Below are positions 27,259-36,534 of a DNA stretch of 64,000 nucleotides, piece after piece. The notes beneath the pieces were generated by a model. That model saw only the letters and a list, made by a program, of their open reading frames with translations. It ran no database searches and was not told where the DNA came from. Within the stretch, counting starts at the first letter, position 1, and each line of letters opens with the position of its first letter. This stretch comes from Aquipuribacter sp051216895 (GTDB lineage: Bacteria; Actinomycetota; Actinomycetes; Actinomycetales; JBBAYJ01). Position numbers and translations under genes: made by a program. The stretch spans positions 310,001 through 374,000 of the forward strand of contig NZ_JBPKAO010000001.1 in the NCBI RefSeq assembly GCF_051216895.1, given 5' to 3'.

Positions 27259-29688
27259 TCAGGGGACGGTGATCGTCTTCTGGTTGAAGCCGCGGGTGCT
27301 GCGCAGCGGGTCGTACCGCTTCTCGACGTTGCCCGCGATGTCGACCGAGAACCAGCGGACCGTGGTCCGGCCCGGTCCCAGGTCGAGGGCCTCGGCGTCG
27401 CCACGGACCTCGGCCGGCTGGATGCGCGGGGAGTCGTAGGTCGGCCGGGAGCCGTCGGTCGTGTAGTGGATCGTCGCCGGCTCGGTGGACTCGAACATCC
27501 AGCCGTCCTCGGTCTCGACCAGGGTCGAGCGCGGGGGCACCCGGTCGGTGCCGTAGGCCTGGGCGACCTCGAGCAGACCGATGATGCCGGCCGCGAACTC
27601 CTGCGACTCCTCGAAGCCCTCGGCGAACGGCGGCTGGAAGCCGACGGCCTCCCAGCGACGTAGCTCGTCGTTCCACAGCGGGGAGCCCACCTCGAAGTTC
27701 CAGGCGAAGATGTCGCTGTTGTACCAGTGCTCGTCGGCGGAGTTGCCCGCCGCGGAGTACAGGACGTCGGCGACCGGACCGGTGCGGCCCGGCCAGATGG
27801 CCGTACCGCGCTCTTCCTGGATCCGCGACAGGATCGTCGAGGACGAGGCCCAGAAGTAGTCCTCCTCGGCCTGGCTCGGCCGGGGAAGGGTCTGGCGGCC
27901 GTCACGGATGTAGGCGCCGGGCGCCCACATGAAGTACCCGCCGTGAGAGTGGATGTTCATGGCGAACTTGATGTTGGGGTTGTTCTCGGTCAGCCACACC
28001 TCGTTGCGGGCCTCGGGTTCGGACAGCTCCGAGGGGCCCGAGTAGACGTCGCTGGTGCACGAGGCCGAGGCGCCGTCGTAGCCGTCGAGCCGCGACCCGA
28101 CGGTGAAGTTGCGGTTCAGGTCGACGCCCCAGGCGTTGCGGGCGCCGGAGTCGTTGGGCTGGCCCGGACCGCAGTAGCTGGTCATGTTGCGGCGCTGGAA
28201 GTTGAAGTCGTGGATCGAGTAGTTCGTCCCGTCCGGGTTGACGGTCGGGATGATGAAGATGTCCAGGTCGCGCAGCAGCGACCGGGTCTGGGGGTCGTTG
28301 TCGTAGTTGCGCAGCAGTCGCTCGGCGGCCTCGAGGGCCACGAGCGGGGTGACCCACTCCCGGGCGTGCTCCTGGCTGTAGGCCATGACCCCGGTCTTGG
28401 TGCCGTCGCGCTTCTCGCCGATGCGGATCGCCTTGACGGTCGCGGGCTCGCGCGAGACGGAGTCGGGCGCGTTGAGGAAGTCGTCCAGCCGGACGACCGC
28501 GCCGGCCTGGGCGATCCCGGCGCCCGCGTTGTTGCGGTAGGTGTTGCTGCCGACCAGGTCCCCGGCCGCGGCGTTGACGGCGGCGGCGACCTGAGCGGCG
28601 GTGCTCGTCAGGGCGCCGGTGGCGTCCGTGCCGAGCGAGACGGTGATGGCGTCGCCGTCGACCTGCACCGACAGCGGCGAGTCGGCCGCCCCCGGGTCGA
28701 CGTGCTGCACGGTGACGTCGTTGCCGCCCTCGTGGCCCCACGCCTTGGTCGTGTAGACGACCGCGGTGTTGGTGAACCCGCCGAGCGTGCCCATGGCGTG
28801 GCGACGGTAGCCGTTGGTCTCGAACGGCAGGTCGATGACCTCGGCCAGCTCGGGGAACTCGGCGGCGAGCTCCTCGGCCTGCGCGGTGATCTCGACTGCG
28901 TCCATGTAGCGGTCGACGAAGCCCGTGGCGTAGTTCTTGCGGTTCGGCCGCAGCTCCTCGCCCAGCCACTCCTCGAGGTCGCTGGTCTCGACGTCGCCGG
29001 CGGAGCTGGTGAACGTCACCGAGTCCGGGATCGCGTCGACCGGGACCGGGCTGCTCACCCGGTGGTACTGGTACTCGCCGGCGTCCACGAAACGACTGAG
29101 CGTGATGGTCGTCGTGCCGTAGGTCGCGGTGACGACCGTGCCTGCGGACGCGCCGGCGGAGGACCGGACCTCCAGGTTGAGGAACAGGTCCCCGCCGTTG
29201 TCGAACCACTCCGCCCGCAGGACCGACAGCTCGTCGGTCGCGACGGCCTCGGCCGCGGCGACCTCGGCGGAGAGCTCCTCGCGCTCGGCCTGCACGGCGG
29301 CGACGTCGGAGCGGGACACGACGGTGGCGAGGACGTCGTAGCCCATCGCCTCGAGCTGCCGCTGCTGGGTCTCGGTGGCGACGACCTGGACGCCGAGCTT
29401 GCCGTCCGGGGTGGGCTCGGCCTCCTCGACGACCTCGTAGCCGGTGGACACGAGGCGCGCGACGGCGAGCTCGTTCTCGGCCTCCACCACGACGACCTCG
29501 GGCTCGAGGTCCTCCAGGTCCAGGGCGATCGGGTAGACGTCGACGGCCGGGTCCCGGACGTCGAGGTCCTGCGCGCCACCGGGGGAGGCGAGCAGGGTGA
29601 ACGAGAGCGCAGCGGTGAGCGCGGTCGCTGTCGTGGTCCTGGCGATCGTCCTGGCGGACGGTCTGCTGAGTGGGCTTCGCACGGGCAT
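27259..29688 (-). CDS. Secreted M14 zinc carboxypeptidase
   Basis: Exported metallo-carboxypeptidase of 809 aa. ATG 29688 is preceded by GAGGAGG at 3-5 bases. A signal peptide (to ~GGAQ, residue 40) and a ~220-residue Glu/Val-rich pro-region follow, then the M14 domain. Zinc ligands are His and Glu of EHAREW and His of NIHSHGG; the catalytic Glu is in WNFEVGSP. Between the first strand of the domain and EHAREW lies an inserted ~110-residue beta-rich block (from GGNDVTVQHVDPG to the RLDDFLNAP region). The C-terminal ~90 residues form a chitobiase/Ig-like domain (TIHYTTDGSRPTYDSP). Likely a scavenging extracellular peptidase. Confidence 0.92.
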   Translation of the reverse strand: MPVRSPLSRPSARTIARTTTATALTAALSFTLLASPGGAQDLDVRDPAVDVYPIALDLEDLEPEVVVVEAENELAVARLVSTGYEVVEEAEPTPDGKLGVQVVATETQQRQLEAMGYDVLATVVSRSDVAAVQAEREELSAEVAAAEAVATDELSVLRAEWFDNGGDLFLNLEVRSSAGASAGTVVTATYGTTTITLSRFVDAGEYQYHRVSSPVPVDAIPDSVTFTSSAGDVETSDLEEWLGEELRPNRKNYATGFVDRYMDAVEITAQAEELAAEFPELAEVIDLPFETNGYRRHAMGTLGGFTNTAVVYTTKAWGHEGGNDVTVQHVDPGAADSPLSVQVDGDAITVSLGTDATGALTSTAAQVAAAVNAAAGDLVGSNTYRNNAGAGIAQAGAVVRLDDFLNAPDSVSREPATVKAIRIGEKRDGTKTGVMAYSQEHAREWVTPLVALEAAERLLRNYDNDPQTRSLLRDLDIFIIPTVNPDGTNYSIHDFNFQRRNMTSYCGPGQPNDSGARNAWGVDLNRNFTVGSRLDGYDGASASCTSDVYSGPSELSEPEARNEVWLTENNPNIKFAMNIHSHGGYFMWAPGAYIRDGRQTLPRPSQAEEDYFWASSSTILSRIQEERGTAIWPGRTGPVADVLYSAAGNSADEHWYNSDIFAWNFEVGSPLWNDELRRWEAVGFQPPFAEGFEESQEFAAGIIGLLEVAQAYGTDRVPPRSTLVETEDGWMFESTEPATIHYTTDGSRPTYDSPRIQPAEVRGDAEALDLGPGRTTVRWFSVDIAGNVEKRYDPLRSTRGFNQKTITVP

Positions 29689-29752
29689 GGCCTCCTCTGT
29701 GAGGCGGAACGGCGGGACGCAGGCGGGGGGATGGATCGCAGGCGTTCCGCTC

Positions 29753-29782
29753 ATCCAAGGGACCATCCGAGTGACGTGTCAA
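29753..29782 (-). promoter_or_regulatory. Candidate promoter of the M14 carboxypeptidase
   Basis: On the minus strand, TTGACA (29782-29777), an 18-base spacer and TTGGAT (29758-29753), 65 bases before the ATG. The surrounding ~60 bases are noticeably richer in A/T than the rest of the window. Confidence 0.5.
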
Positions 29783-29921
29783 CGGATCTGCATGATTTTC
29801 CCGAACACCTGGTCAGGTTGTGGTCCTGCCCAGGCGGCCGCCCCTGGGCCGTCTGCTCCTGGTGGACCGGTTCGTCCCTCCCGGCCGGTGCCGAGGGCGT
29901 CCTGCCCATAGGCTCGCGCCC

Positions 29922-31193
29922 GTGGCGGAACAGGTTCAGCACGGGGAACGGTTCAGCCGCGCCCTGGCGGCGGCCGAGGACGCGGTGCCCGGGCACGCCG
30001 TCGAGGCCGTGACCGAGGAGCTGCGGGAGGACCTCGGCGCGACCGACGTGTCGTTCCTGATGGTGGACCTGTCCGGGCACGGCCTGGTGCGGCTGGCCCG
30101 CGAGCCGGGGGTCCCCGACGGTGACCAGCCCACGGTGCTGGTGCCCGGCGAGGACAGCGCGGTGGAGGAGGCGCTGCGCTCGCAGACGACGCAGGTCCTG
30201 CCTCCCGCGTCGCCCCGTCCGCCCGGTCTGCCGCCGGGCTGGCTCGTCCTGTCGCCCGTCACCGAGCGCGGCGACGCCCTCGGCCTGCTGGCCGTGTCGA
30301 CGGCGACCGAGCCGGACCGGGCCCACCTGACCGCCGTGCGCCGCACCGCCCACGTGCTGGCCTACGTGGTCATCGCGAACCGTCGTCACACGGACCGCTT
30401 CGAGTGGACCCAGCGCAGCGAGGCGTTCAGCCTGCCCGCCGAGATCCAGCGTCGGCTGCTGCCGGCGGCGCTCACCTGCGAGGCGGGCTCGTTCACGCTG
30501 TCGGCCTGGCTGGAACCGACGTCGGAGGTGGGCGGGGACTCCTTCGACTACAGCGTCGAGCGGGACGTGCTGCACCTGTCGGTCACCGACGCGATGGGTC
30601 ACGGCGTCGCGAGCGCGCTGACGGCCACGCTGTGCGTCGGGAGCCTGCGCAACACCCGCCGTGCGGGTGCCTCGCTGCTGGAGCAGGTCGTCGAGGCCAA
30701 CGCCGCCCTGGTCCGCCAGACGGTCACCACGGCCGACGAGGGCTTCGTCACCGGTCTGTTCGGCCGGGTCGACCTGCGCACCGGGGTGCTGTCGATGGTC
30801 AACGCGGGGCACGCCCTGCCGTACCTTCGCCGTGCCGGTCGGATGGAACGGGTCGAGCTGCCGGTCGACCTGCCGCTGGGCATGTTCCCGGACACGGGCT
30901 ACCGCAGCACCGACGTGGCGCTGGAGCCGGGCGACCGGCTGGTGCTGGTGACCGACGGCATGCTGGAGCGCAAGGCCTCGGCCCTGGACCTGGCCACGGC
31001 CGTCGACGAGACCGCGGACCTGCACCCGCGGGAGGCGACCCGCCGGCTGGCCGAGGGCGTGCTCCAGGTGGTGGCGGACGGGCTGGAGGACGACGCGACC
31101 CTGCTGGTCGTGGACTGGCACGGCCGGCGGCCCACCGGCACCAGCGGCCTGCACGTGCGGGACAGCCAGGCCGGCGCCGACGACGCACGCTGA
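29922..31193 (+). CDS. SpoIIE/RsbU-type PP2C phosphatase with GAF-like sensor
   Basis: 423-aa cytoplasmic serine phosphatase of the partner-switching type that controls anti-sigma factor antagonists. N-terminal GAF-like domain (~10-150) and C-terminal PP2C domain (~180-405) with metal-binding Asp residues in GGDSFDY, VTDAMGHGVASALTA, VNAGHALPYL, LVLVTDGMLE and DDATLLVVDW. GTG 29922 starts 7 bases after TAGGCT (29909-29914), consistent with a leaderless transcript; there is no ribosome site. No anti-sigma or antagonist gene is adjacent. Confidence 0.85.
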   Translation: MAEQVQHGERFSRALAAAEDAVPGHAVEAVTEELREDLGATDVSFLMVDLSGHGLVRLAREPGVPDGDQPTVLVPGEDSAVEEALRSQTTQVLPPASPRPPGLPPGWLVLSPVTERGDALGLLAVSTATEPDRAHLTAVRRTAHVLAYVVIANRRHTDRFEWTQRSEAFSLPAEIQRRLLPAALTCEAGSFTLSAWLEPTSEVGGDSFDYSVERDVLHLSVTDAMGHGVASALTATLCVGSLRNTRRAGASLLEQVVEANAALVRQTVTTADEGFVTGLFGRVDLRTGVLSMVNAGHALPYLRRAGRMERVELPVDLPLGMFPDTGYRSTDVALEPGDRLVLVTDGMLERKASALDLATAVDETADLHPREATRRLAEGVLQVVADGLEDDATLLVVDWHGRRPTGTSGLHVRDSQAGADDAR

Positions 31194-31271
31194 ACGGCGG
31201 GCCGGGCGGCATGCGCGGCCGCCGTGCGGGTACGGGCACGACGACCAACCCCTAGCTCGAGGAGTCCTGCC

Positions 31272-31835
31272 ATGCCCGCCGACCGCACCCCCGACGTCGT
31301 CGACGTCCTGACCGCCGACCACGCCGAGATGCTCCGCACCGCCCGCAGCATCCTGACCACGCGGACCCACGCCGAGAAGCGCGAGCTGGCCGACCTGCTG
31401 ATCGCCGAGCTGGTGCGGCACTCGGTGGCCGAGGAGCTGTGGGTCTACCCGGCCATGAGGGAGCACCTGCCGGACGGCGAGCGGGCCGTCGACGCCGACG
31501 TGGCCGAGCACAAGGAGCTCGAGGTGCTGCTCAAGCGGCTCGAGGGCGTCGGCCCCGACGACGAGCAGTTCGACGTGCTGGTGGCCCGGCTCGAGGGCGT
31601 CCTGACCGACCACGTCCGCGACGAGGAGAAGGACCAGTTCCCGCAGCTGCGCGAGGCCGTCCCGCACGACGAGCTGGTGCTGATGGCCGAGCGCGTCGAG
31701 GCCGTCAAGAAGGTGGCGCCCACGCGCGCCCACCCCGGTGCCCCCAACTCGGCGCTGTTCCACGCGCTCGCCGGCCCCGGCGTCGGTCTGGTCGACCGGC
31801 TGCGCGACCGGCTCGCGGGGCGCCCGCACTCCTGA
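31272..31835 (+). CDS. Hemerythrin HHE domain protein
   Basis: 187-aa di-iron four-helix-bundle protein. Two HHE-type halves are seen: DHAEMLRTARS with RHSVAEELWVYPAM, and EHKELEVLLKRLE with DHVRDEEKDQFPQL, giving the expected His/Glu ligands. The ATG has GAGGAG 7 bases upstream. The C-terminal ~45 residues are unstructured. Such proteins bind O2, NO or peroxide, or store iron; which applies is unknown. It stands alone, closed by a terminator. Confidence 0.9.
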   Translation: MPADRTPDVVDVLTADHAEMLRTARSILTTRTHAEKRELADLLIAELVRHSVAEELWVYPAMREHLPDGERAVDADVAEHKELEVLLKRLEGVGPDDEQFDVLVARLEGVLTDHVRDEEKDQFPQLREAVPHDELVLMAERVEAVKKVAPTRAHPGAPNSALFHALAGPGVGLVDRLRDRLAGRPHS

Positions 31836-31860
31836 CCGGCGCGTCGCCACGACGGTCGTG

Positions 31861-31895
31861 CACCGTCCGGGTGAGGACCCGTCATCCGGACGGTG
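31861..31895 (+). terminator. Terminator hairpin after the hemerythrin gene
   Basis: Perfect arms CACCGTCCGG (31861-31870) and CCGGACGGTG (31886-31895), 15-base loop, 25 bases after the stop. Confidence 0.75.
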
Positions 31896-31987
31896 CAGAC
31901 GACACCGAACGGTGACGTCGCCGTCACACGGGCGGAACCGGGCGCGGTCAGGGTGAGGGCACCATCCCCCTGCCCCCGGAGGTTCCT

Positions 31988-33265
31988 GTGAAGGCCCCTG
32001 CCCGCTCCACCGTGGCCCGCGCCGTGTCGCGGCTCGCCCCCGTCGCCGTCGTCGGCATCCTGTCCGCCGCGATGACGGCGTACCTCATCACCCCACCCGT
32101 GCCGGTCGAGGACGCGACCGCCACCACCGAGGTCGTGGCCCTCGAGGGCATCGAGTCCGCGGCCTACACCTCGGCCGTGCGGGCGGCCGCGACCGGCGCC
32201 AAGCCCAAGGTGACGGTGATCGGCACCGGGGGGACGCTGGCCGGCACCGCCCCCGCCCGCGACAGCTTCACCAGCTACAGCGCGGGCCGGATCCCGATCG
32301 CCGAGCTGGTCGCCGACATCCAGCCCGAGATCGGGGCCTGGGCCGAGGTCAACACCGTGCAGTTCGGCAACGCCGGGTCCGGCGGCTACACGATCGCCCA
32401 GTTCCACGCCCTGACCCTCGCCGTCGAGACGGCGATGCGGAACTCCGACGCGGTGGTCGTCACCAGCGGCACCGACACCATGGAGGAGTTCGCCTACTGG
32501 CTCGACCTGACGGTGCAGAGCCGCAAGCCCGTCGTCATGACGGGGGCGATGCGCCCCAGCAAGGTCGCGTCCACCGGCACGCAGATCTTCGGCGCCGACG
32601 GCCCGGCCAACCTGTACAACGCCATCCGGCTGGCCGCGAGCCAGACGACGTACTGCTTCGGCACGGTGCTCATGCTCAACGACGAGTTCCACGCCGCCCG
32701 CGACGTGACCAAGACGAGCACGCTGCGGATGGACACGTTCCAGACCCGTGAGCTCGGCGTCCTGGGCTGGATCGACGGCAACAGCATCAAGGTCGGCCGG
32801 GCGCCGGCCCGGGTGCAGAAGTGCGACGACGTGCGGAGCTGGCCCACGCCGTTCGACCTGAGCCGGGTGCCGGCCTCGGCGCTGCCCCGTACCGAGATCG
32901 TCTACAACTACCAGCAGGCCGGCGGCGAGGACATCACGGCGTTCGCCAACGCGGGCGTCAAGGGCATCGTCACGGCCGGGACCGGCGCCGGCGGCATCGC
33001 CTCGGCCAAGGGCCAGGCCCGCAACGCCGCCGTCGCGCAGGGCGTGGTGTTCGTCAGCACGTCGCGGACGGGGTCCGGGTCGGTCTCCAGCGGCAGCGGC
33101 GCCATCATCCCGGGCGACGACCTGCTGCCGCAGAAGGCGAGGCTGCTGCTCATGCTCAGCCTGGCCTTCGCGCCCGGTGACGTCACCCAGGTCCGTGAGT
33201 GGGTGACGACCATCGGCAACCCGGAGTTCCAGGTCACGACGCCGACCGGCCGCTCGCGCAGCTGA
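31988..33265 (+). CDS. Secreted L-asparaginase (type II-like)
   Basis: Hydrolyses L-asparagine to aspartate and ammonia outside the cytoplasm. 425 aa. GTG 31988 has CGGAGG upstream. A hydrophobic N-terminal segment (~18-35) is a signal peptide or anchor; no lipobox. The asparaginase fold follows: first catalytic Thr in VIGTGGTLAGT (~residue 80), second in TSGTDTMEE, then VVMTGAMRPSKVASTG and the C-terminal TGTGAGGIA. Length is ordinary once the export segment is removed. It is flanked by hairpins, so monocistronic. Confidence 0.92.
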   Translation: MKAPARSTVARAVSRLAPVAVVGILSAAMTAYLITPPVPVEDATATTEVVALEGIESAAYTSAVRAAATGAKPKVTVIGTGGTLAGTAPARDSFTSYSAGRIPIAELVADIQPEIGAWAEVNTVQFGNAGSGGYTIAQFHALTLAVETAMRNSDAVVVTSGTDTMEEFAYWLDLTVQSRKPVVMTGAMRPSKVASTGTQIFGADGPANLYNAIRLAASQTTYCFGTVLMLNDEFHAARDVTKTSTLRMDTFQTRELGVLGWIDGNSIKVGRAPARVQKCDDVRSWPTPFDLSRVPASALPRTEIVYNYQQAGGEDITAFANAGVKGIVTAGTGAGGIASAKGQARNAAVAQGVVFVSTSRTGSGSVSSGSGAIIPGDDLLPQKARLLLMLSLAFAPGDVTQVREWVTTIGNPEFQVTTPTGRSRS

Positions 33266-33329
33266 CCGGCTCCTGACCGGCTCCTGACCGACGCAGCGGC
33301 ACGCCGCGTCGGGACCCGGGCACCACGAC

Positions 33330-33364
33330 GGCACCCTGCGGCGGGCAGACCGCTGCAGGGTGCC
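33330..33364. terminator. Hairpin between asparaginase and convergent SDR gene
   Basis: Perfect 10-bp arms GGCACCCTGC (33330-33339) and GCAGGGTGCC (33355-33364). It can stop both the plus-strand asparaginase and the minus-strand gene ending at 33386. Confidence 0.75.
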
Positions 33365-33385
33365 GTCACGTCGGGACGGGGTGGG

Positions 33386-34225
33386 TCAGAGGATGGGCTT
33401 GCCGCCGGTCACCGCGATGCGCGCGCCGGACACGTAGCTGCCCTCGTCGGAGGCCAGCAGCACGTACACCGGCGCCAGCTCGGCCGGCTGCCCCGGACGG
33501 CCCAGGGGGGTGTCGTCACCGAAGGACGCGACGACGTCCTCGGGCATGGTCGAGGGGATGAGCGGGGTCCACACCGGGCCGGGGGCGACGCTGTTGACGC
33601 GGATCCCGCGGTCGCCGAGCTGCTGCGACAGGCTGGCCGTGAAGTTGGCGATGGCCGCCTTGGTGGCGGCGTAGGGCGCCAGGTCCGGCCGCGGCATGTC
33701 GGAGTTGATCGACGAGCTGTTGATGATGGAGGCCCCGGGGCGCAGGTGGGGCAGCGCCGCCTTGGTGATGTGGAAGATCGCGGACATGTTGGTGGCCCAG
33801 GTGTAGTCCCACTCCTCGTCGGAGACCTCCTCGATGCTCTCGTGGCTCATCTGGAACGCCGCGTTGTTGACGAGGACGTCGATCCCGCCGAGCTCGTCGA
33901 CGGCCCGGCTGACCAGGTCGCGGCAGTGCTGCGGCTTCGAGATGTCACCGGGGGCGAGCACGGCCTTGCGGCCGGCCTCCTCGACCAGGCGGGCGGTCTC
34001 GCGCGCGTCCTCGTCCTCGTTCAGGTAGGAGATGAGGACGTCGGCGCCCTCGCGGGCGAAGGCGATGGCGACGGCCCGGCCGATGCCGCTGTCGGCGCCG
34101 GTGATCAGGGCGCGCTTGCCCTCGAGCCGACCGTGACCGACGTAGGACTGCTCACCGCAGTCGGGGACCGGGTCCATGGCGGACTGCGAGCCGGGGAAGG
34201 TCTGCTGCTGCTTGGGCTGGGTCAT
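33386..34225 (-). CDS. Short-chain dehydrogenase/reductase (stress-type)
   Basis: NAD(P)-dependent oxidoreductase of 279 aa. Cofactor motif TGADSGIGRAVA, LVNNAAFQ, catalytic Ser in INSSSINS and the YAATKAA motif (Tyr, Lys) are all present. The N-terminal ~35 residues with MDPVPDCGEQSYVGHGRLEGK mark the subgroup related to YhdF/YhxC, often stress-induced; the substrate is unknown. AGGAGG lies 13 bases before ATG 34225, slightly long spacing. Confidence 0.9.
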   Translation of the reverse strand: MTQPKQQQTFPGSQSAMDPVPDCGEQSYVGHGRLEGKRALITGADSGIGRAVAIAFAREGADVLISYLNEDEDARETARLVEEAGRKAVLAPGDISKPQHCRDLVSRAVDELGGIDVLVNNAAFQMSHESIEEVSDEEWDYTWATNMSAIFHITKAALPHLRPGASIINSSSINSDMPRPDLAPYAATKAAIANFTASLSQQLGDRGIRVNSVAPGPVWTPLIPSTMPEDVVASFGDDTPLGRPGQPAELAPVYVLLASDEGSYVSGARIAVTGGKPIL

Positions 34226-34310
34226 GCAGGGCTCGTACCTCCTACGGGGAGATGCATGCGTCCGGGGGAGTCGCCTAAAGACCGCCGGCGTCACGGCCGA
34301 TCGAGCACGG

Positions 34311-36395
34311 GTGACCACCGACTGCAGCTCGTGCACCTGCTCGTCCGCCGTGGGCACCCCGGGAGCGGGACGGGTGCTGCTGGCCAGCCACGTCGACCAC
34401 ACGGTGAACGCGCTGCGGAGCCTCGCGCGACGCCGCGGGACACCCGCGGAGGTGCTGGCCCCGGGCCTGCTGTCGCTGAGCGGCGACGACGTCGGCGCTT
34501 TCGTCACCGCGGCCCGGCAGGCGCTGTCGTCGGTCGAGGCGGCCGAGGTGCGCTGCCTGGTGGTGCCGGGGCGCACCGACGCGGTCGCCCCGTCCGAGTC
34601 GCTCGACGAGGTCGGTCTGCTCGCGGCCGCCCTGGGTGCCCCCACCCTCGCCGCGGCGGGCGCCCGGGTGGACAACGCCTCGCTGCTCCCCCTGTTCGCC
34701 GACGAGGCCGCCGCCTTCCACGCCGTCTACCAGCCCATCGTCGACCTGGCCGACCGGCGCACGATCGGCCACGAGGCGCTGCTGCGCGCCGTCACCCCCG
34801 ACGGCACCCCGGTCTACCCCGACCAGCTGTTCCCGGCCGCGGAGGCCGCGGGCTGGACGAACCTGCTGGACCGGGTCGGTCGCACCACGGCGCTGCGCGA
34901 CGCCGGGGCCTGGCTCGGCGACGACCTGCTGTTCATCAACTTCGTACCCACGTCCATCTACCGCCCCGAGGTCTGCCTGCGCACCACCGAGCAGGCCGCC
35001 GCCGCCGCGGGTGTGCGGCTGGACCAGATCGTCTTCGAGGTCACCGAGGGGCACCAGGTCCAGGACCTGGACCACCTGGAGCACGTCTTCGCCTACTACC
35101 GCTCCCGCAACTGCAAGGTGGCCCTGGACGACCTGGGGGCGGGCTACTCCTCGCTCAACACCCTGGTCCGGCTCCGGCCCGACGTCGTCAAGCTCGACAA
35201 GGACATCGTCCAGGAGCTGCCCGGCCGGGTCGCGGCCGCCGTCGTCGAGGCCATCGTCACCATCACGCACGCCTACGGTGGGCTCGTCCTGGCCGAGTGC
35301 GTCGAGACCGCCGAGCAGGCCGCCGCGGCCCTCGAGCTCGGCGTCGACCTGGGGCAGGGCTGGTACTTCGGCAAGCCCGGGCGGCCGGGGTGCGACCGCC
35401 AGGCGGTGCCCGCCCTGGAGGAGACCGCCCCGCGTCGGGCCCCCGCACGCAGCGTCGCGCCCGTGCTGCCGCCGTCGGCCGGGCTGCCCACCGACCTGCT
35501 GACCCGCGCCCTGGACGGGGCGGTCGGCGGGATGTCCGTGGTCGACGTGCTCGACCCCGGCATGCCGGCGGTGTTCGTCAACCCCGCCCTGACCCGGATG
35601 ACCGGCTACACCGCCCAGGAGCTCCTGGGCCGCAACATGCGTCTGCTGCAGGGGCCCGCCACCGACCCGGAAGCGGTCGCGGGGCTGTCCCGTGCGCTGC
35701 GCTCGGGCCAGGAGCACCGCACGGTGCTGCGCAACTACCGCAAGGACGGCAGCACCTGGTGGAACGAGCTGCAGCTGTCCCCGGTGCTCGGCCCCGACGG
35801 GACGGCGACGCACTACCTGGGGTACCAGCTGGACGTCACGGCCCGGGTGGAGGCCCAGGAGGAGCTGGTCCGCCTCGCCGGCCACGACGCCCTGACGGGG
35901 CTGGCCAACCGCAGCAGCCTGTTCGACGGGCTGGAGGCGTCGGTCGCGCGCGCCGGGCGCACAGGTGCCGCCGTCGCCGTCGTCTTCCTGGACCTGGACG
36001 GCTTCAAGCAGGTCAACGACACGTTCGGGCACGCCACCGGTGACGCGGTGCTGAGCCAGGTCGGCGAGCGGCTGGACGCCGCCCTGCGTCGAGGGGACGT
36101 GCTGGCCCGCATCGGCGGCGACGAGTTCGTCGCGGTGCTGCCCGACCTGGACCCGTCGCGGGCCGAGCGGGTGGCGGCCCGGGTGGCCGACGGGTTCGTC
36201 CGGGCGCTGGAGCAGCCGCTGACGGCCGGCCCGGTGGAGGTCAGGCTGTCCGGCAGCGTGGGCGTGGCGCTCAGCCCGCAGCACGCCCTCAGCGCCGACC
36301 GGCTGCTGGCCGAGGCCGACGCGGCGATGTACCGCGCCAAGCGCGAGGGCGCCGGGCAGGTTCGGACGGCCCCGGGCGCCACGCCCGGCCGGTGA
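34311..36395 (+). CDS. EAL-LOV/PAS-GGDEF cyclic-di-GMP enzyme with Cys-less LOV domain
   Basis: 694-aa bifunctional candidate with unusual order: ~110 residues of unrecognised N-terminus, EAL phosphodiesterase domain (~130-370), LOV-type PAS (~400-525), GGDEF domain (~530-690). EAL catalytic signatures look intact: HEALLR (Glu155), DDLGAGYSS, KLDKD, ECVET, QGWYFGKP. GGDEF is canonical (IGGDEF, ~601-606; DLDGFKQVND). The PAS has all LOV hallmarks (FVNPALTRMTGY, LGRNMRLLQGPATD, NYRKDGSTWWNELQLSPV) but Met443 replaces the photoactive Cys. GTG 34311 is chosen to avoid overlap with the divergent SDR start; ATG 34176 is unlikely. Confidence 0.88.
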   Translation: MTTDCSSCTCSSAVGTPGAGRVLLASHVDHTVNALRSLARRRGTPAEVLAPGLLSLSGDDVGAFVTAARQALSSVEAAEVRCLVVPGRTDAVAPSESLDEVGLLAAALGAPTLAAAGARVDNASLLPLFADEAAAFHAVYQPIVDLADRRTIGHEALLRAVTPDGTPVYPDQLFPAAEAAGWTNLLDRVGRTTALRDAGAWLGDDLLFINFVPTSIYRPEVCLRTTEQAAAAAGVRLDQIVFEVTEGHQVQDLDHLEHVFAYYRSRNCKVALDDLGAGYSSLNTLVRLRPDVVKLDKDIVQELPGRVAAAVVEAIVTITHAYGGLVLAECVETAEQAAAALELGVDLGQGWYFGKPGRPGCDRQAVPALEETAPRRAPARSVAPVLPPSAGLPTDLLTRALDGAVGGMSVVDVLDPGMPAVFVNPALTRMTGYTAQELLGRNMRLLQGPATDPEAVAGLSRALRSGQEHRTVLRNYRKDGSTWWNELQLSPVLGPDGTATHYLGYQLDVTARVEAQEELVRLAGHDALTGLANRSSLFDGLEASVARAGRTGAAVAVVFLDLDGFKQVNDTFGHATGDAVLSQVGERLDAALRRGDVLARIGGDEFVAVLPDLDPSRAERVAARVADGFVRALEQPLTAGPVEVRLSGSVGVALSPQHALSADRLLAEADAAMYRAKREGAGQVRTAPGATPGR

Positions 36396-36534
36396 GCGTC
36401 GAGCGAGTTCGGGTCGGGGGCAATCCGCCCCGGTCCCCGCTCCGAACCCCTTCCGACCGCCCACTGACGTGGGGTCGCCACACCTGACGGACCGCCCACA
36501 GCGGGACGCGGGTGCGATCGGAAGGATCTTCCCG

